Shown in pieces: positions 33,316-44,030 of a stretch of 64,000 nucleotides of DNA. Under the pieces are notes generated by a model that worked only from the letters and a program-made list of their open reading frames with translations, was not told the DNA's origin and did not search any database. Both the position numbers and the translations under genes were made by a program. The stretch is from an uncultured Shimia sp. (GTDB lineage: Bacteria > Pseudomonadota > Alphaproteobacteria > Rhodobacterales > Rhodobacteraceae). Position 1 is the first letter of the stretch. Each line of letters begins with the position of its first letter. Location: NCBI GenBank assembly GCA_937897325.1, contig CALCOY010000025.1, forward strand, positions 1 to 64,000. The letters run 5' to 3'.

Positions 33316-34221
33316 TTGCATGATCTAATATCGACAGAACGGGTTCGCGTCGAGCCAGACACCTCCGCAATTGACGGACATATAGCCTTTTCACCAAGCC
33401 GCGCTCTTTGGTTGCTAACACATGGAGTTCTGGGTGCAGTCGGCGTCTTGTTCTTTCCAAGTCCTGAGGCTCCTGCAGTTTTCGTCCTGCTTACAGCCAT
33501 AACGATATGTGCTGGTCACTCCGTCGGAATGCATCGTCTTCTTATTCATCGCAGCTTTGAGACCAGACGGTCAGTAGAGTACTTCTTGGTCTGGTTGGGC
33601 ACCCTTGTCGGAATGGCCGGACCATTTGGAATGATAAAAGCGCACGACATGAGGGACTGGCATCAACGTCAAACCGATTGTCCTCCGCATCCGGCTCATG
33701 CGGCTGGCTTTGCAAGAGATGCTTGGTGGCAGCTTTGTTGCCAACTCGAATTGTCGAACCCACCCACATTCGTTTTGGAAGATCGTGTAAAGCACGACCG
33801 GGTCTACTGGTTCATGGAACGATACTGGATGCTGCAGCAGGTGCCGCTTGCGTTGGCACTTTACTGCTTCGGTGGACTGAGCTGGGTGCTCTGGGGATGT
33901 TGCCTTCGCACATTCGTGTCTCTGGTCGGCCACTGGATGATGGGCCACTTTGCACACAGCCGAGGCCAACAAGGGTGGAAAATCGATGGACTGCCGGTGC
34001 AAGGATACAATCTGCCGGGGTTTGGTCTAGTCACTTTCGGAGAGAACTGGCACGGAAATCATCATGCGTTCCCCTACTCAGCGCAGCTGGGCACCGAGCG
34101 CGGCCAGCTTGACCCGGGATATCTGTTCATTCGATTTCTTGAGCGAGTTGGCCTGGCACATGATGTAAAAACGCCAGGCTCAATGCCGGAGCGTCGTGGG
34201 CTGACAAAAATTGTTTCTTAG
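33316..34221 (+). CDS. acyl-CoA/fatty acid desaturase-like membrane protein
   Basis: A 301-residue membrane di-iron desaturase-like protein. Histidine boxes: HRLLIH (box 1, near residue 75), HDMRDWH with further His downstream in PPHPAH (box 2, unlike the canonical HxxHH), and HGNHHAF near residue 246 (box 3). Hydrophobic segments flank box 1 and lie at about residues 172-210. The start appears to be TTG at 33316; no in-frame ATG occurs until residue 73. The gene looks AT-richer in its 5' third than its neighbours. Role in membrane lipid or other aliphatic desaturation or hydroxylation is inferred. Confidence 0.8.
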   Translation: MHDLISTERVRVEPDTSAIDGHIAFSPSRALWLLTHGVLGAVGVLFFPSPEAPAVFVLLTAITICAGHSVGMHRLLIHRSFETRRSVEYFLVWLGTLVGMAGPFGMIKAHDMRDWHQRQTDCPPHPAHAAGFARDAWWQLCCQLELSNPPTFVLEDRVKHDRVYWFMERYWMLQQVPLALALYCFGGLSWVLWGCCLRTFVSLVGHWMMGHFAHSRGQQGWKIDGLPVQGYNLPGFGLVTFGENWHGNHHAFPYSAQLGTERGQLDPGYLFIRFLERVGLAHDVKTPGSMPERRGLTKIVS

Positions 34222-34262
34222 ATCAGTTGAATCAGCTCGCAACGGTAAATTTTTGACCAGCA

Positions 34263-35930
34263 CTACTGCATCCTGCCGATTACGACCGTTACCTCTGGTT
34301 TCTTCCCGATCTCGTCCTGTGCCGTTTTGCGCGCAATCCGGCGGAGTGCTTCGGTGAGAGTGTCATCATCGCGCAGGGTTTTGCCGTCGGCGCGTCCAAG
34401 GAACTGGCTCAGATCTTCTTCGAGCACATCGACCAAGGGCGTGTTCGAATTGCCGGTTTCTGCAAGGCCCGTAACCTCGCACCATGGCTCACCCAGGGGT
34501 TCGTCTTCCTCGTCGAGGATCAGCGTTAAGACGATGTGGCCGTTCAGCGCCATGCGGATGCGGTCGCGGACGATCCCGTCGAGCGCGCCGATCTGGACGG
34601 AGCCGTCGATGTAGGTACGGCCGGTCTCTACGTAGCCCGCAACCTTGGGTGCATTGCCCGAAAGGTCGATCATCATGCCGTTGACGGCGAGTACGCCCGC
34701 CCGGCCCTTGGAATGGGCGAGCTTCACATGCTCGCGCAGATGCCGGTGTTCGCCGTGCATCGGCACGACAATCTGCGGGTTCACGATGTCCTGCAAACGC
34801 TCCAGATCCGGACGGTTGGCGTGGCCCGAAACGTGGTACAGACCGGAACTGTCATCGACTACATCCACCCCCTTTTCGGACAATTGGTTGATGATCCGGA
34901 TCACGCCCTTTTCGTTGCCGGGGATCGTCTTGGACGAAAAGAGGAAGAGATCGCCTTCCTTCAGCTCAAGCCCCATGTACTTGCCATTCGCCAGTTGCGC
35001 CGACGCCGCGCGGCGTTCGCCCTGAGAGCCGGTGACCAGCAACATGAGGTTTTCGCGGGGGATATGCTTTGCGTCTTCCGGGCCAACCACGCTTGGAAAG
35101 TCCTTCAGAACGCCTGTCTCGACCGCCGCCTCGATCATGCGGCGCATGGCACGTCCCAGAAGACAGATGGATCGGCCCGCGGCCTGCCCCGCCTCAGCGA
35201 GGGTTTTCAGGCGCGCGACGTTCGAGGCGAATGTGGTCGCAACAACCATGCCCTCTGCTTCGCTGACGAGCTTTTCGATCTCGGGCCCGACAGACATTTC
35301 CGAGCGACCCGGCGCTGGCGAAAAGACATTCGTGCTGTCGCAGATCAGCGCCTTGACCCCCGACTTCGAGACCTCGGCCCAAAGATCGGGATCGAAGGGT
35401 TCGCCCACCACGGGCGTCGGATCTAGCTTGAAGTCACCGGTATGGATCACCCGACCGTCGGGCGTGTCGATGATCAGAGCTGCACTTTCCGGTATGGAAT
35501 GCGACATGGGCAAAAAACCCAACCTGAAAGGACCCGCCTCGACTTGGTCGGGCCACTTGGCGACAACACGCACGGCTTCCTCGTCATGGCCTGCCTCGTC
35601 CATCTTCCGCCGCGCGATATTCGCCGTGAAGGGGCGCGCATAGATCGGCGCGCCCAAACGGTCGTAGGTGTGGGCAACCGCGCCCACGTGATCTTCATGC
35701 GCGTGGGTGATGAAAATACCGTCAATCTGATCCCGCCGCTCGGCCAGCCAAGCGATGTCGGGCAGGATAAGATCCACGCCCGGTGTGCCGTCCATATCCG
35801 GGAAGGTCACGCCAAGATCCACCACGATCAGACGCTCGGCATCCTGGGCGCCATAACCATAGACATAGGCGTTCATGCCGATTTCGCCCGCTCCGCCAAG
35901 GGGCAGGTAGATCAGTCTTTCACTGCTCAC
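34263..35930 (-). CDS. rnj: ribonuclease J
   Basis: A 555-residue metallo-beta-lactamase/beta-CASP ribonuclease with 5'-exo and endonuclease activity in rRNA and mRNA processing. The zinc motif THAHEDHVG (HxHxDH), LPMSHSIPESAAL and HTGDFKLD are present, and the beta-CASP region has VTGSQGERRAAS and MHGEHRHLREH. Length is typical for alphaproteobacterial RNase J. Last gene of the minus-strand run that begins with nuoA; it starts 2 nt before the coaX stop region (coaX ends at 35932). Confidence 0.96.
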   Translation of the reverse strand: MSSERLIYLPLGGAGEIGMNAYVYGYGAQDAERLIVVDLGVTFPDMDGTPGVDLILPDIAWLAERRDQIDGIFITHAHEDHVGAVAHTYDRLGAPIYARPFTANIARRKMDEAGHDEEAVRVVAKWPDQVEAGPFRLGFLPMSHSIPESAALIIDTPDGRVIHTGDFKLDPTPVVGEPFDPDLWAEVSKSGVKALICDSTNVFSPAPGRSEMSVGPEIEKLVSEAEGMVVATTFASNVARLKTLAEAGQAAGRSICLLGRAMRRMIEAAVETGVLKDFPSVVGPEDAKHIPRENLMLLVTGSQGERRAASAQLANGKYMGLELKEGDLFLFSSKTIPGNEKGVIRIINQLSEKGVDVVDDSSGLYHVSGHANRPDLERLQDIVNPQIVVPMHGEHRHLREHVKLAHSKGRAGVLAVNGMMIDLSGNAPKVAGYVETGRTYIDGSVQIGALDGIVRDRIRMALNGHIVLTLILDEEDEPLGEPWCEVTGLAETGNSNTPLVDVLEEDLSQFLGRADGKTLRDDDTLTEALRRIARKTAQDEIGKKPEVTVVIGRMQ

Positions 35931-35931
35931 G

Positions 35932-36705
35932 TTATTCGTTGTCCTTGTTGTATTTGTAGATGACCGTCAGTCCATGCATGGTGAGGTCGTCTTCGATCTT
36001 GTCAAATAGCACATCGCCCTGACTAAAAAGCGGAGCGAGCCCGCCGGTCCCAACGATGCGCATCGGCCTGTCATGTTCGCCCCGAATGCGTTCGCAGATT
36101 TCGCGGATCAGACCCACATATCCCCAGAACACACCCGATTGCATGCAGGCGACCGTATTCGTGCCAATGACGCGCTGCGGTTTGGTCACGTCCACATGCG
36201 GCAGGGCAGCCGCCGCCTGGTGCAGCGCCTCAAGGCTCAGGTTCACGCCGGGGGCGATGACGCCGCCTATATAAGCGCCGTCCTGATCGACCACGTCAAA
36301 GGTGGTGGCTGTTCCGAAATCGACAACGATCAGATCACCGCCATGCCGGTCAAAGGCGCCTGCGGCGTTCACCAGCCTGTCTGGGCCGACCTGTGTACCC
36401 TCGTCGACCCGAGGGTCCACAGGCAAAAGGCAGTCGGGTTTGCCGACGACATAAGGACGTGTGTGAAAATAGCGGTCGCAGAAAACGCGCAGGTTAAAGA
36501 CAACGCGCGGCACAGTGGAAGAGATGATGACATCCGTGATCTCGACATCGATCTTCTGGAATTTGAGGAGAGTTGAGAGCCAAACATAATACTGATCGGC
36601 TGTGCGCTGGTGCTCTGTCGAGGTGCGCCAGGTGCCTATGAACTGGCTGCCGTCCCAAACCGAAAAGACAGTGTTGGTGTTGCCGCAATCGATGGTAAGA
36701 AGCAT
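35932..36705 (-). CDS. coaX: type III pantothenate kinase
   Basis: A 257-residue CoaX enzyme catalysing the first step of coenzyme A synthesis. The ASKHA-fold phosphate loop DCGNTNTVFSVWDG is at the N-terminus, with GPDRLVNAAGAF and VDFGTATTFDVVDQDGAYIGG in the middle. Type III kinases need a monovalent cation and are not feedback-inhibited by CoA. It lies between birA and rnj, an order common downstream of nuoN in this group. Confidence 0.96.
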   Translation of the reverse strand: MLLTIDCGNTNTVFSVWDGSQFIGTWRTSTEHQRTADQYYVWLSTLLKFQKIDVEITDVIISSTVPRVVFNLRVFCDRYFHTRPYVVGKPDCLLPVDPRVDEGTQVGPDRLVNAAGAFDRHGGDLIVVDFGTATTFDVVDQDGAYIGGVIAPGVNLSLEALHQAAAALPHVDVTKPQRVIGTNTVACMQSGVFWGYVGLIREICERIRGEHDRPMRIVGTGGLAPLFSQGDVLFDKIEDDLTMHGLTVIYKYNKDNE

Positions 36706-36715
36706 GCCTCACCCC

Positions 36716-37447
36716 CTAGAAATAGACATCGGCTGCTGGGATCGGAACGCGGCCTTTTGGCGTCTCTAGAACAAGTTGGCCGGTCTCGTCCACATCGGCA
36801 AAGGTGCCAGACATTTCGACTTGGTTCGTCCGGGCGGTGATCACCTCACCCAAACGGGCAGCGTGGGACAGCCAAGCGGCGCGTATCGGCGCAAACCCGA
36901 ATGTGGTGAACTGATCCTCGTAGCGGGCATAGGCATCCGCCAGAAGGTTCAGGAAATCCTCGGGCGCGATCTTATGACCGATGGTGTTGAGTGCCACCGG
37001 CGGAACCGCGCCGGGCTCCACCTGATCTGGCCGCGGAGCGGCGACAAGGTTCACGCCGATCCCAATGGCAAGATGATCCTGGTCCAACCGCTCAAGCAGA
37101 ATACCGGCCAGCTTACAGCCCCGCAGCAGGACGTCATTGGGCCACTTGAGGCTGAAGACGTCTTCCCGGCCCGTCGCGGCAATGCAGGCCTCTCGCAAAG
37201 CGAGGGAGGCAACGAAGGAGCGTAGCGCAACCAGGGCGGGCGGTTCGGCCACCGGCAAGATCAGGGTTCCAGCAAAGTTGCCAATTTGCATGGACCAAGA
37301 CCGTCCCCGGCGTCCACGGGCCCGGGTCTGTCTCTTTGCCAGTATCCACTCAGGCCCTTGAACCGGCAGGCGGCGGACCGCTTCATCCAGGGTGCTGTCG
37401 ACGCTTTCCAGGACATGCCGTCCATAACGGCTGGGCCAATCGATCAT
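36716..37447 (-). CDS. birA: biotin--[acetyl-CoA carboxylase] ligase
   Basis: A 243-residue monofunctional biotin protein ligase: catalytic GRRGRSW loop near residue 46 and LKWPNDVLLRGCKLAGILLE near residue 100. It lacks an N-terminal helix-turn-helix, so it cannot act as a biotin-operon repressor. The start is 6 nt from the nuoN stop, in line with co-transcription at the end of the nuo cluster. It attaches biotin to carboxylase carrier proteins. Confidence 0.95.
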   Translation of the reverse strand: MIDWPSRYGRHVLESVDSTLDEAVRRLPVQGPEWILAKRQTRARGRRGRSWSMQIGNFAGTLILPVAEPPALVALRSFVASLALREACIAATGREDVFSLKWPNDVLLRGCKLAGILLERLDQDHLAIGIGVNLVAAPRPDQVEPGAVPPVALNTIGHKIAPEDFLNLLADAYARYEDQFTTFGFAPIRAAWLSHAARLGEVITARTNQVEMSGTFADVDETGQLVLETPKGRVPIPAADVYF

Positions 37448-37453
37448 GCGACG

Positions 37454-38893
37454 CTAGTTGACCAGGGCCGTCGCGGCAAAGGCCGCAGCCCCCTCGATAC
37501 CGAACATGTTAACGATGCCGACCACCATGATGGTGGCCGAGGCCATCAAAAATCCGGACAGGATCGGTGACTTGCTGCCTGTCATCACCTCATCCGTTTC
37601 GTCGCCGAAATACATGAAGAAGACGATGCGCAGATAGTAGAACGCGCCGATGACACTCGCGATTACCCCCGCGACGGCAAGCCAGATGAGGCCCGCATCA
37701 TAGGCCGCGCGCAGGACGTAAAGCTTGCCGAAAAAACCTAGCATCGGAGGTACGCCCGCCAGACTGAACAACAGCACAAGCATGGCAAGTGCGCGTCCGG
37801 GCTCGCGCCGGGCATAAAGGTTGAGCGAGGCGATATCCGTCACCGGTTGCCCGTCGCGCTGCATCATCAGGATGAACGCGAAGGTGCCGACATTCATCGT
37901 GACGTAGATGGCCATGTAGACGAGCATGGCTTGCACACCCAAAACGGTCCCGGCGGCAAGACCCATCAGTGCGTAGCCCATATGCGCAATGGAAGAAAAG
38001 GCCATCAGGCGTTTGATATTGGTCTGACCGATCGCCGCTACGGCGCCGAGGAACATTGAGAGCACCGACAGAAAGGCAATGATCTGCTGCCAGTCGCGTA
38101 CGGCAGAACCGAAGGCGTCGTGCATCACGCGGGCAAAGAGCGCCATGGCCGCAAGTTTCGGCGCGGTTGCGAAAAAGGCGGTGATCGGCGTTGGTGAGCC
38201 TTCATAGACGTCGGGCGTCCACATGTGGAACGGCACGGCCGAGACCTTGAAGGCAAAACCGGCCGCAAGGAAGACAAGGCCGAAGAGCAGGCCCAAAGAC
38301 ATGTCACCCGATTTCGCCGTCTGGATGATCCCGGAAAAGAGCGTCGTGCCGGAATAGCCGTAGACCAGCGAGGCACCATAGAGCAGCAGGCCCGAGGACA
38401 GCGCGCCGAGCACGAAGTATTTGAGCCCCGCTTCCGTCGACTTGACGCTGTCGCGCCGCAGGGAAGCCACGACATAAAGCGCCAGGGATTGCAGTTCTAG
38501 TCCCATGTAAAGCGACATTAGATCACCCGCGCTGACCATCATCATCATGCCCACCACGGCAAGCACGATGAGCATCGGATATTCAAAGCGCAGGATGCCG
38601 CGATCGGCCATGTAGCCCTCGCTCATCAACAGGATGGCCGCCGCAGAGAGCAAGATGGCGACTTTGCAAAAGCGCGAAAACGCATCATCCACGAACATGC
38701 CGTCAAAGGCGACATTTGTGCCCTCTCCGGTCGTACCGATCCAGATGGCCATGACAAGAAAGACCGCACTTGTGGCCCAGACCAATTGCGAGGCCATGCC
38801 GTCCTTTGAGGTGTAGACCGCCAAAATTAGGCCCAGCATGGCAAAGCAGGCCATAAAGACCTCGGGCAGGATGAGTGTCAGATCGGTTGCCAT
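37454..38893 (-). CDS. nuoN: NADH-quinone oxidoreductase subunit N
   Basis: A 479-residue antiporter-like membrane subunit of complex I with about 14 transmembrane helices. Core motifs include the Lys/Glu-bearing [20 protein letters not shown] and the [16 protein letters not shown] helix typical of NuoL/M/N. One of three subunits forming the distal proton-pumping arm. It follows nuoM by 9 nt. Confidence 0.97.
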   Translation of the reverse strand: MATDLTLILPEVFMACFAMLGLILAVYTSKDGMASQLVWATSAVFLVMAIWIGTTGEGTNVAFDGMFVDDAFSRFCKVAILLSAAAILLMSEGYMADRGILRFEYPMLIVLAVVGMMMMVSAGDLMSLYMGLELQSLALYVVASLRRDSVKSTEAGLKYFVLGALSSGLLLYGASLVYGYSGTTLFSGIIQTAKSGDMSLGLLFGLVFLAAGFAFKVSAVPFHMWTPDVYEGSPTPITAFFATAPKLAAMALFARVMHDAFGSAVRDWQQIIAFLSVLSMFLGAVAAIGQTNIKRLMAFSSIAHMGYALMGLAAGTVLGVQAMLVYMAIYVTMNVGTFAFILMMQRDGQPVTDIASLNLYARREPGRALAMLVLLFSLAGVPPMLGFFGKLYVLRAAYDAGLIWLAVAGVIASVIGAFYYLRIVFFMYFGDETDEVMTGSKSPILSGFLMASATIMVVGIVNMFGIEGAAAFAATALVN

Positions 38894-38902
38894 AGCTGCC
38901 CC

Positions 38903-40447
38903 TTAGTTCATCGCCAGACGCGTCGCCTGCTCCGAGACGCTAAGCGCCGTCTGATAATTGTCCACAAGCTGGGCGACGGTCGGCCCAATGATGTCGAGCG
39001 CCATGGCAGGATACACGCCCAGCAGGATCGTCATCACGACGAGCGGCGCAAAGATCGCCTTTTCGCGGCGCGTCATATCGCCGATCGACTTGAGGCTCTC
39101 CTTGATCAGATCGCCCATCACAACCCGTCGGTAAAGCCAAAGCGCATAGGCCGCCGAGAAGACGACGCCGGAGGTCGCAACCAGCGCGACCCAGGTGTTG
39201 ACCTGGAAAACCGCCATCAGCGTCAGGAATTCGCCTACGAAGCCGCTTGTGCCCGGAAGACCGACATTGGCCATGGTGAAAAGCATAAAAATCAGCGCAT
39301 AGGCTGGCATCCGGTTCACAAGACCACCATATGCGTCGATCTCGCGCGTGTGCATCCGATCGTAGATCACACCGACACAAAGGAAGAGCGCACCAGAAAT
39401 GAAACCGTGGCTCAGCATCTGGAATATTGCGCCATCAATCCCCTGCTGGTTGCCCGCAAAAATTCCCATCGTGACAAAACCCATATGCGCGACCGAAGAG
39501 TAGGCGATCAGCTTTTTCATATCTTCCTGGACGAGGGCGACGAGCGAGGTGTAGACGATCGCGATGGCGCTCATCCACAGGACCAGCGGCGTCATGACAT
39601 CGGACCCGATCGGGAACATCGGGATTGAAAAACGCAGGAACCCGTAACCACCCATTTTCAAGAGGATCGCGGCCAGGACGACCGAACCTGCGGTGGGCGC
39701 CTGCACGTGTGCATCCGGCAGCCAGGTGTGCACCGGCCACATAGGCATCTTGACGGCAAAGCTCGCAAAGAAGGCCAAGAACAGCAGAGTTTGCATACCT
39801 CCGACGATCTGAATTCCCAAAAGGCTAAACGTTTCAGATCCAAATTGGTGGTTCAGAAGCTGTTCGATATCCGTCGTACCGGCCTCGACAAACATGCCGA
39901 CCATGGCAACCAACATCAGGACAGAACCAAGGAAGGTGTAAAGGAAGAACTTGAAGCTGGCATAGATGCGGTTCTTGCCGCCCCAAATCCCGATGATCAG
40001 AAACATTGGAATAAGACCCGCCTCGAAGAACAGGTAGAACAGCACCAGATCCAGCGCACAGAAGACACCCAACATAAGTGTTTCAAGTAACAAGAACGCG
40101 ATCATGTATTCCTTAACGCGTTCAGTCACGTCCCAGCTGGCCCAGATCACAAGCGGCATCATGAACGTCGTCAGCATCACGAAGAGAACGCTGATCCCGT
40201 CGATCCCCATCTTGTATTGCAGACCCAGCAACCACTCGGCCTCTTCTATAAACTGGAAACCCGTGTTCAGCGGATCGAAGCGGAAGAGGATGAAGAGAGA
40301 GGCCAGAAAGGTTGCACAGGTCGCAAACATCGCCACCCATTTGGCATTGCGCTGCGCATGTTCGTCGTCACCGCGCAAGAAAACGGCCAGGATCAGTGCG
40401 GCCAGCGCAGGCGTGAAGGTCACAAGGGAGAGGATGGAATCCTGCAT
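38903..40447 (-). CDS. nuoM: NADH-quinone oxidoreductase subunit M
   Basis: A 514-residue antiporter-like subunit of complex I. The proton-channel segments [20 protein letters not shown] and [16 protein letters not shown] are present, and 14 hydrophobic helices can be counted. The frame extends to 40477, but the ATG at 40447 sits in a TGATG overlap with the nuoL stop, so translation is coupled. Confidence 0.97.
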   Translation of the reverse strand: MQDSILSLVTFTPALAALILAVFLRGDDEHAQRNAKWVAMFATCATFLASLFILFRFDPLNTGFQFIEEAEWLLGLQYKMGIDGISVLFVMLTTFMMPLVIWASWDVTERVKEYMIAFLLLETLMLGVFCALDLVLFYLFFEAGLIPMFLIIGIWGGKNRIYASFKFFLYTFLGSVLMLVAMVGMFVEAGTTDIEQLLNHQFGSETFSLLGIQIVGGMQTLLFLAFFASFAVKMPMWPVHTWLPDAHVQAPTAGSVVLAAILLKMGGYGFLRFSIPMFPIGSDVMTPLVLWMSAIAIVYTSLVALVQEDMKKLIAYSSVAHMGFVTMGIFAGNQQGIDGAIFQMLSHGFISGALFLCVGVIYDRMHTREIDAYGGLVNRMPAYALIFMLFTMANVGLPGTSGFVGEFLTLMAVFQVNTWVALVATSGVVFSAAYALWLYRRVVMGDLIKESLKSIGDMTRREKAIFAPLVVMTILLGVYPAMALDIIGPTVAQLVDNYQTALSVSEQATRLAMN

Positions 40448-42606
40448 CAGTTTGCCCCTCCGCTCATCGTCATCCATGTGATCAGAACAGCGATACCGAT
40501 GACCATCGCAAAGGCGTAGGTGAAGATGTAACCTGACTGCACCCGCCCCGCGAGGCGGGTGAAGAAGGGCACTATACCCATGGCAACGCCGTTGATGGAG
40601 CCGTCAATGACATTGCCATCACCCTTGCGCCAAAGCTGCCGCCCGATCCACAGAGCGGGCTGGACAAAGATCACATTATAAAGTTCGTCAAAGTACCACT
40701 TGTTTTTCAGGAACAGGTACAGAGGGCGCTGATTTTCGGCCAGCTTGCCCGGCAGAGACGGATTCACGATGTAGAACCAGTAAGCAAAAAGCAGGCCGAT
40801 CAGCATCGCTGCAAAGGGCGACGTCTTCACCCAGTAGGGCACCTTGTGCGCGTCATCCAGAAGGGTGTTGCCCGGCGCGACATAGAGCGACCCCTGCCCG
40901 GGCTCGCCGACAAAGGCATAGTGGTGCGCGCCATGCCCTTTTTCATCTCCCTGCCCGCCTTCGGCCGCGTCAACGTGATGCGCGTCAGCCGGGCCGTCGG
41001 CAGCAGGCTCGGCCTGGGTTTTGTCATCGTGGTCCTCGGCATGCTCTGTCGCTTCGGCGTATGGAATACCGTAAAATTTGGCGACCTGATCCACGTGGCC
41101 AAAGAATGATTTGTACCAGATCATGCCCGCGAACACCGCACCAAGCGCCAGAACGCCCAGTGGGATCAGCATAACCACCGGACTTTCGTGCGCATGTTCG
41201 TGCGTGTGCTTGTTGCCGCGCGGCTCACCATAAAACGTCAAGAACATCAGCCGCCAGGAATAGAAACTGGTGAACAGAGCGGCTATCACGAGTGCCCAGA
41301 AACCAATGCCTGATCCTGCGGCATAAGCGGATTCCACGATCGCGTCTTTAGAATGGAACCCTGCAAAACCGATGGGGATCTCCCCCAACGTCAGGATCCA
41401 GACAGGCACCCCAACGCCGGTAATGGCGAGCGTGCCGATCATCATGGCCCAGAACGTGTAAGGGATCCTTTTGCGCAGGCCACCGTAATTCATCATGTCC
41501 TGTTCGTGGTGCATGGCGTGGATGACAGATCCCGCGCCAAGGAACAGCATCGCCTTGAAGAAGGCATGGGTAAAGAGATGGAACATGGCCGCCGAATACA
41601 TGCCGACGCCAGCGGCCACGAACATGTAGCCAAGCTGCGAGCAGGTCGAATAGGCGATCACACGTTTGATGTCGGTCTGCACGAGACCGACGGAGGCCGC
41701 AAAAAAGGCCGTGAGCGCACCTAGGACCGTGACAAAAGCCATCGCTTCGGGGGCGAATTCCAAGACGGGCGACATCCGGCAGACGAGGAACACACCCGCC
41801 GTCACCATGGTCGCTGCGTGGATCAGGGCCGATACCGGTGTCGGTCCCTCCATCGCATCAGGCAACCACGTGTGAAGGAGAAGCTGTGCAGATTTCCCCA
41901 TGGCCCCGATGAACAACAGGAAAGCGACGAGATTGGCCGCATTCCATTCGGTCCATAGAAAAGTCAGTTGCGTTTCAGCGAGACGCGGCGCCTCGGCAAA
42001 CACATCATCAAATCGGATGGAATCCGTCAGGAAGAAAAGTGCAAAAATGCCCAGGGCAAAGCCAAAATCACCCACACGATTTACGACAAAGGCCTTGATG
42101 GCTGCCGCATTGGCGGAGGGTTTGCGGTAATAGAAACCAATCAGCAGGTAAGAGGCGACGCCTACCCCTTCCCAGCCAAAAAACATCTGGGCAAGGTTGT
42201 CGGACGTCACCAGCATCAGCATCGCAAAGGTGAAGAACGAAAGGTAAGCGAAAAAGCGGGGCTTGTAGACCTCCCCCTCGCGCCATTGCGGGTCGTGATC
42301 CATGTAGCCAAAGGAATAAAGGTGAACGAGCGCTGAAACGGTTGTCACAACGATCAACATGATGGCCGTCAGACGGTCGAGCCTGATGGACCAATCCGTG
42401 CTGAGGCTGCCGCTTTCGATCCAACGCAGGATCTGTATCTGTTCGGTCGTACCGTCGAAGGTCAGAAAGACGATCCAAGACAGGATTGCCGCCAGAAACA
42501 AAAGCGCCGTCGCGATCCACATCGCCGCCCTTTCGCCGAAGACGCGCCAGCCAAAGCCGCAAAGCAGCGCGCCAACAAGTGGACTGAAAAGAATGATGGT
42601 TTCCAT
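40447..42606 (-). CDS. nuoL: NADH-quinone oxidoreductase subunit L
   Basis: A 719-residue subunit, the largest antiporter-like member, with the C-terminal lateral helix that runs along the membrane arm. Motifs [20 protein letters not shown] and [15 protein letters not shown] are present. A His/Asp-rich loop around residues 525-575 ([23 protein letters not shown]) is longer than in E. coli and could bind divalent metals; its role is unknown. It follows nuoK by 5 nt. Confidence 0.97.
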   Translation of the reverse strand: METIILFSPLVGALLCGFGWRVFGERAAMWIATALLFLAAILSWIVFLTFDGTTEQIQILRWIESGSLSTDWSIRLDRLTAIMLIVVTTVSALVHLYSFGYMDHDPQWREGEVYKPRFFAYLSFFTFAMLMLVTSDNLAQMFFGWEGVGVASYLLIGFYYRKPSANAAAIKAFVVNRVGDFGFALGIFALFFLTDSIRFDDVFAEAPRLAETQLTFLWTEWNAANLVAFLLFIGAMGKSAQLLLHTWLPDAMEGPTPVSALIHAATMVTAGVFLVCRMSPVLEFAPEAMAFVTVLGALTAFFAASVGLVQTDIKRVIAYSTCSQLGYMFVAAGVGMYSAAMFHLFTHAFFKAMLFLGAGSVIHAMHHEQDMMNYGGLRKRIPYTFWAMMIGTLAITGVGVPVWILTLGEIPIGFAGFHSKDAIVESAYAAGSGIGFWALVIAALFTSFYSWRLMFLTFYGEPRGNKHTHEHAHESPVVMLIPLGVLALGAVFAGMIWYKSFFGHVDQVAKFYGIPYAEATEHAEDHDDKTQAEPAADGPADAHHVDAAEGGQGDEKGHGAHHYAFVGEPGQGSLYVAPGNTLLDDAHKVPYWVKTSPFAAMLIGLLFAYWFYIVNPSLPGKLAENQRPLYLFLKNKWYFDELYNVIFVQPALWIGRQLWRKGDGNVIDGSINGVAMGIVPFFTRLAGRVQSGYIFTYAFAMVIGIAVLITWMTMSGGAN

Positions 42607-42611
42607 TCGGG

Positions 42612-42917
42612 TCAGCCCTTCATCACATTGACGTCTTCGACCGCGATGGTACCGCGGTTGCGGAAGAAACAGACAAGGATCGCAAGACCGATCGCTGCTT
42701 CGGCGGCCGCAACGGTCAAAACGAACAGCGTAAAGACTTGGCCCACGAGATCGCCAAGAAAGCTGGAGAAAGCGACAAGATTGATGTTCACGGCCAGCAG
42801 CATCAATTCGATGCTCATCAGCAGGATGATCACGTTTTTTCGATTGAGAAACAGGCCGAAAATGCCAATCACGAAAAGCGTCGCCGCAACGGTGAGGTAA
42901 TGTTCAAGTCCGATCAT
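42612..42917 (-). CDS. nuoK: NADH-quinone oxidoreductase subunit K
   Basis: A 101-residue membrane subunit with three transmembrane helices. The conserved glutamates of the E-channel are in [17 protein letters not shown] (helix 2) and [13 protein letters not shown] (helix 3). It is separated from nuoJ by a 29-codon membrane ORF. Confidence 0.97.
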   Translation of the reverse strand: MIGLEHYLTVAATLFVIGIFGLFLNRKNVIILLMSIELMLLAVNINLVAFSSFLGDLVGQVFTLFVLTVAAAEAAIGLAILVCFFRNRGTIAVEDVNVMKG

Positions 42918-42937
42918 GTGCTTGTCCTAGCGGCCTC

Positions 42938-43027
42938 TTACTTCTTGTTGCGCCGATTGAAGTAGCCAAAGGCCGCCAGAAGCGCGACTGCCACCGCGAC
43001 AAGTATGACCAGGGTGTCGCCATCCAT
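42938..43027 (-). CDS. 29-aa single-span membrane peptide between nuoJ and nuoK
   Basis: A 29-residue ORF beginning [20 protein letters not shown]: a short acidic N-terminus, one hydrophobic helix (residues 5-20), then GYFNRRNKK, a basic tail that by the positive-inside rule faces the cytoplasm. Its ATG lies in a TGATG overlap with the nuoJ stop, as do other junctions in this cluster. The length is too short for most gene finders. It is a candidate accessory or assembly subunit of complex I; no homologue can be named. Confidence 0.6.
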   Translation of the reverse strand: MDGDTLVILVAVAVALLAAFGYFNRRNKK

Positions 43028-43629
43028 CAGAGCCCCTGCCCCGGCTTGACGTCTTTAAGTTCCATCGCTTTGGCAGGATCGCGGTACATCTGGGCCAGTA
43101 CATCCTGACGTTTGACATCATCACGGTGGCGCAGGGTCAGCACGATGGCGCCGACCATGGCGACCAGCAGGATCAGACCCGACAATTGGAACAACAGAAA
43201 ATACTGATCATAAAGGATCATGCCCAAAGCTTCTGTGTTGTGTCGATTCGTTGGCACGACCTGTTCGCGCAGTGTCTTGGCCACCGGGTTGGCCTCCCAC
43301 GCGCCGAAGGCAAGCGCGAATTGCATCAGGATGATCACCCCGATCACCATGGCGAGCGGCAGATACTTGGCCATTTCTGCCTTAAGTTCGGCAAAATCCA
43401 CGTCAAGCATCATCACGACGAACAGGAACAGAACGGCGACGGCACCCACATAGACGATGACGAGTAGCATCGCGACAAATTCTGCCCCCAAAAGCACGAA
43501 AAGCCCCGCTGATGACAGGAACGCCAGGATCAGCCAAAGCACCGAATGGACCGGGTTGCGGCTGATCACCGTGAAGAGCCCGCCCGTGATGACGCTGATA
43601 GCAAAAAGATAAAAGGCGAATACGGTCAT
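43027..43629 (-). CDS. nuoJ: NADH-quinone oxidoreductase subunit J
   Basis: A 200-residue membrane subunit with five helices. The conserved third helix contains [21 protein letters not shown], the pi-bulge region that couples quinone reduction to proton translocation. The frame is open to 43827, but the start at 43629 ([10 protein letters not shown]) overlaps the previous stop by ATGA. The C-terminal 35 residues are a charged cytoplasmic extension. Confidence 0.97.
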   Translation of the reverse strand: MTVFAFYLFAISVITGGLFTVISRNPVHSVLWLILAFLSSAGLFVLLGAEFVAMLLVIVYVGAVAVLFLFVVMMLDVDFAELKAEMAKYLPLAMVIGVIILMQFALAFGAWEANPVAKTLREQVVPTNRHNTEALGMILYDQYFLLFQLSGLILLVAMVGAIVLTLRHRDDVKRQDVLAQMYRDPAKAMELKDVKPGQGL

Positions 43630-44030
43630 GTGTCGTCCTCGCTTTTTTCTTCCATCGCTTCTTGCGCCAGCTCCATCGCGCGTGTCATGGCGGGAACACC
43701 TGCAAACATAGCGATCATGCCGATGGTTTCGCTCACCTGCTGTTCGGTGGCGCCCGCCTCGATCGCATGACGGACGGTCTGGCGGACGGCGGTGGCATTC
43801 TGCGCTCCCTGCATCGTCAATCCGCAAAGCGTGATCAGAAGCCGCGTCTTGGCGTCCAGCCCGTTTTCATTGATCGCATTGCCAAACCACGCCTCCATCA
43901 GCTCTTTCGGCATGGTCGGCCACATCGCTTCGAAAGCCTTGGGATCAAAGGCATTCATCTGCGGCCAGGCCTTCGCCATGTCCTGCACCTGGGCCATCAT
44001 CGCAACAAAAGGGTTTTTCGTGTCGGTCAT
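43626..44030 (-). CDS. carboxymuconolactone decarboxylase-family protein 1 (no CxxC)
   Basis: A 134-residue all-helical CMD/AhpD-fold protein. The core [58 protein letters not shown] is recognisable. The redox CxxC of AhpD-type members is absent, so peroxidase/disulfide activity is unlikely. Translationally coupled to nuoJ (ATGA) and to the DUF4259 gene upstream. A second CMD-fold gene lies just beyond that; the two may form a heteromer. Role in complex I biology unknown. Confidence 0.85.
   Translation of the reverse strand: MTDTKNPFVAMMAQVQDMAKAWPQMNAFDPKAFEAMWPTMPKELMEAWFGNAINENGLDAKTRLLITLCGLTMQGAQNATAVRQTVRHAIEAGATEQQVSETIGMIAMFAGVPAMTRAMELAQEAMEEKSEDDT

Noticed and set aside
34536-35426. 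296-codon plus-strand frame within rnj
   Set aside because: Antisense shadow of the RNase J gene.
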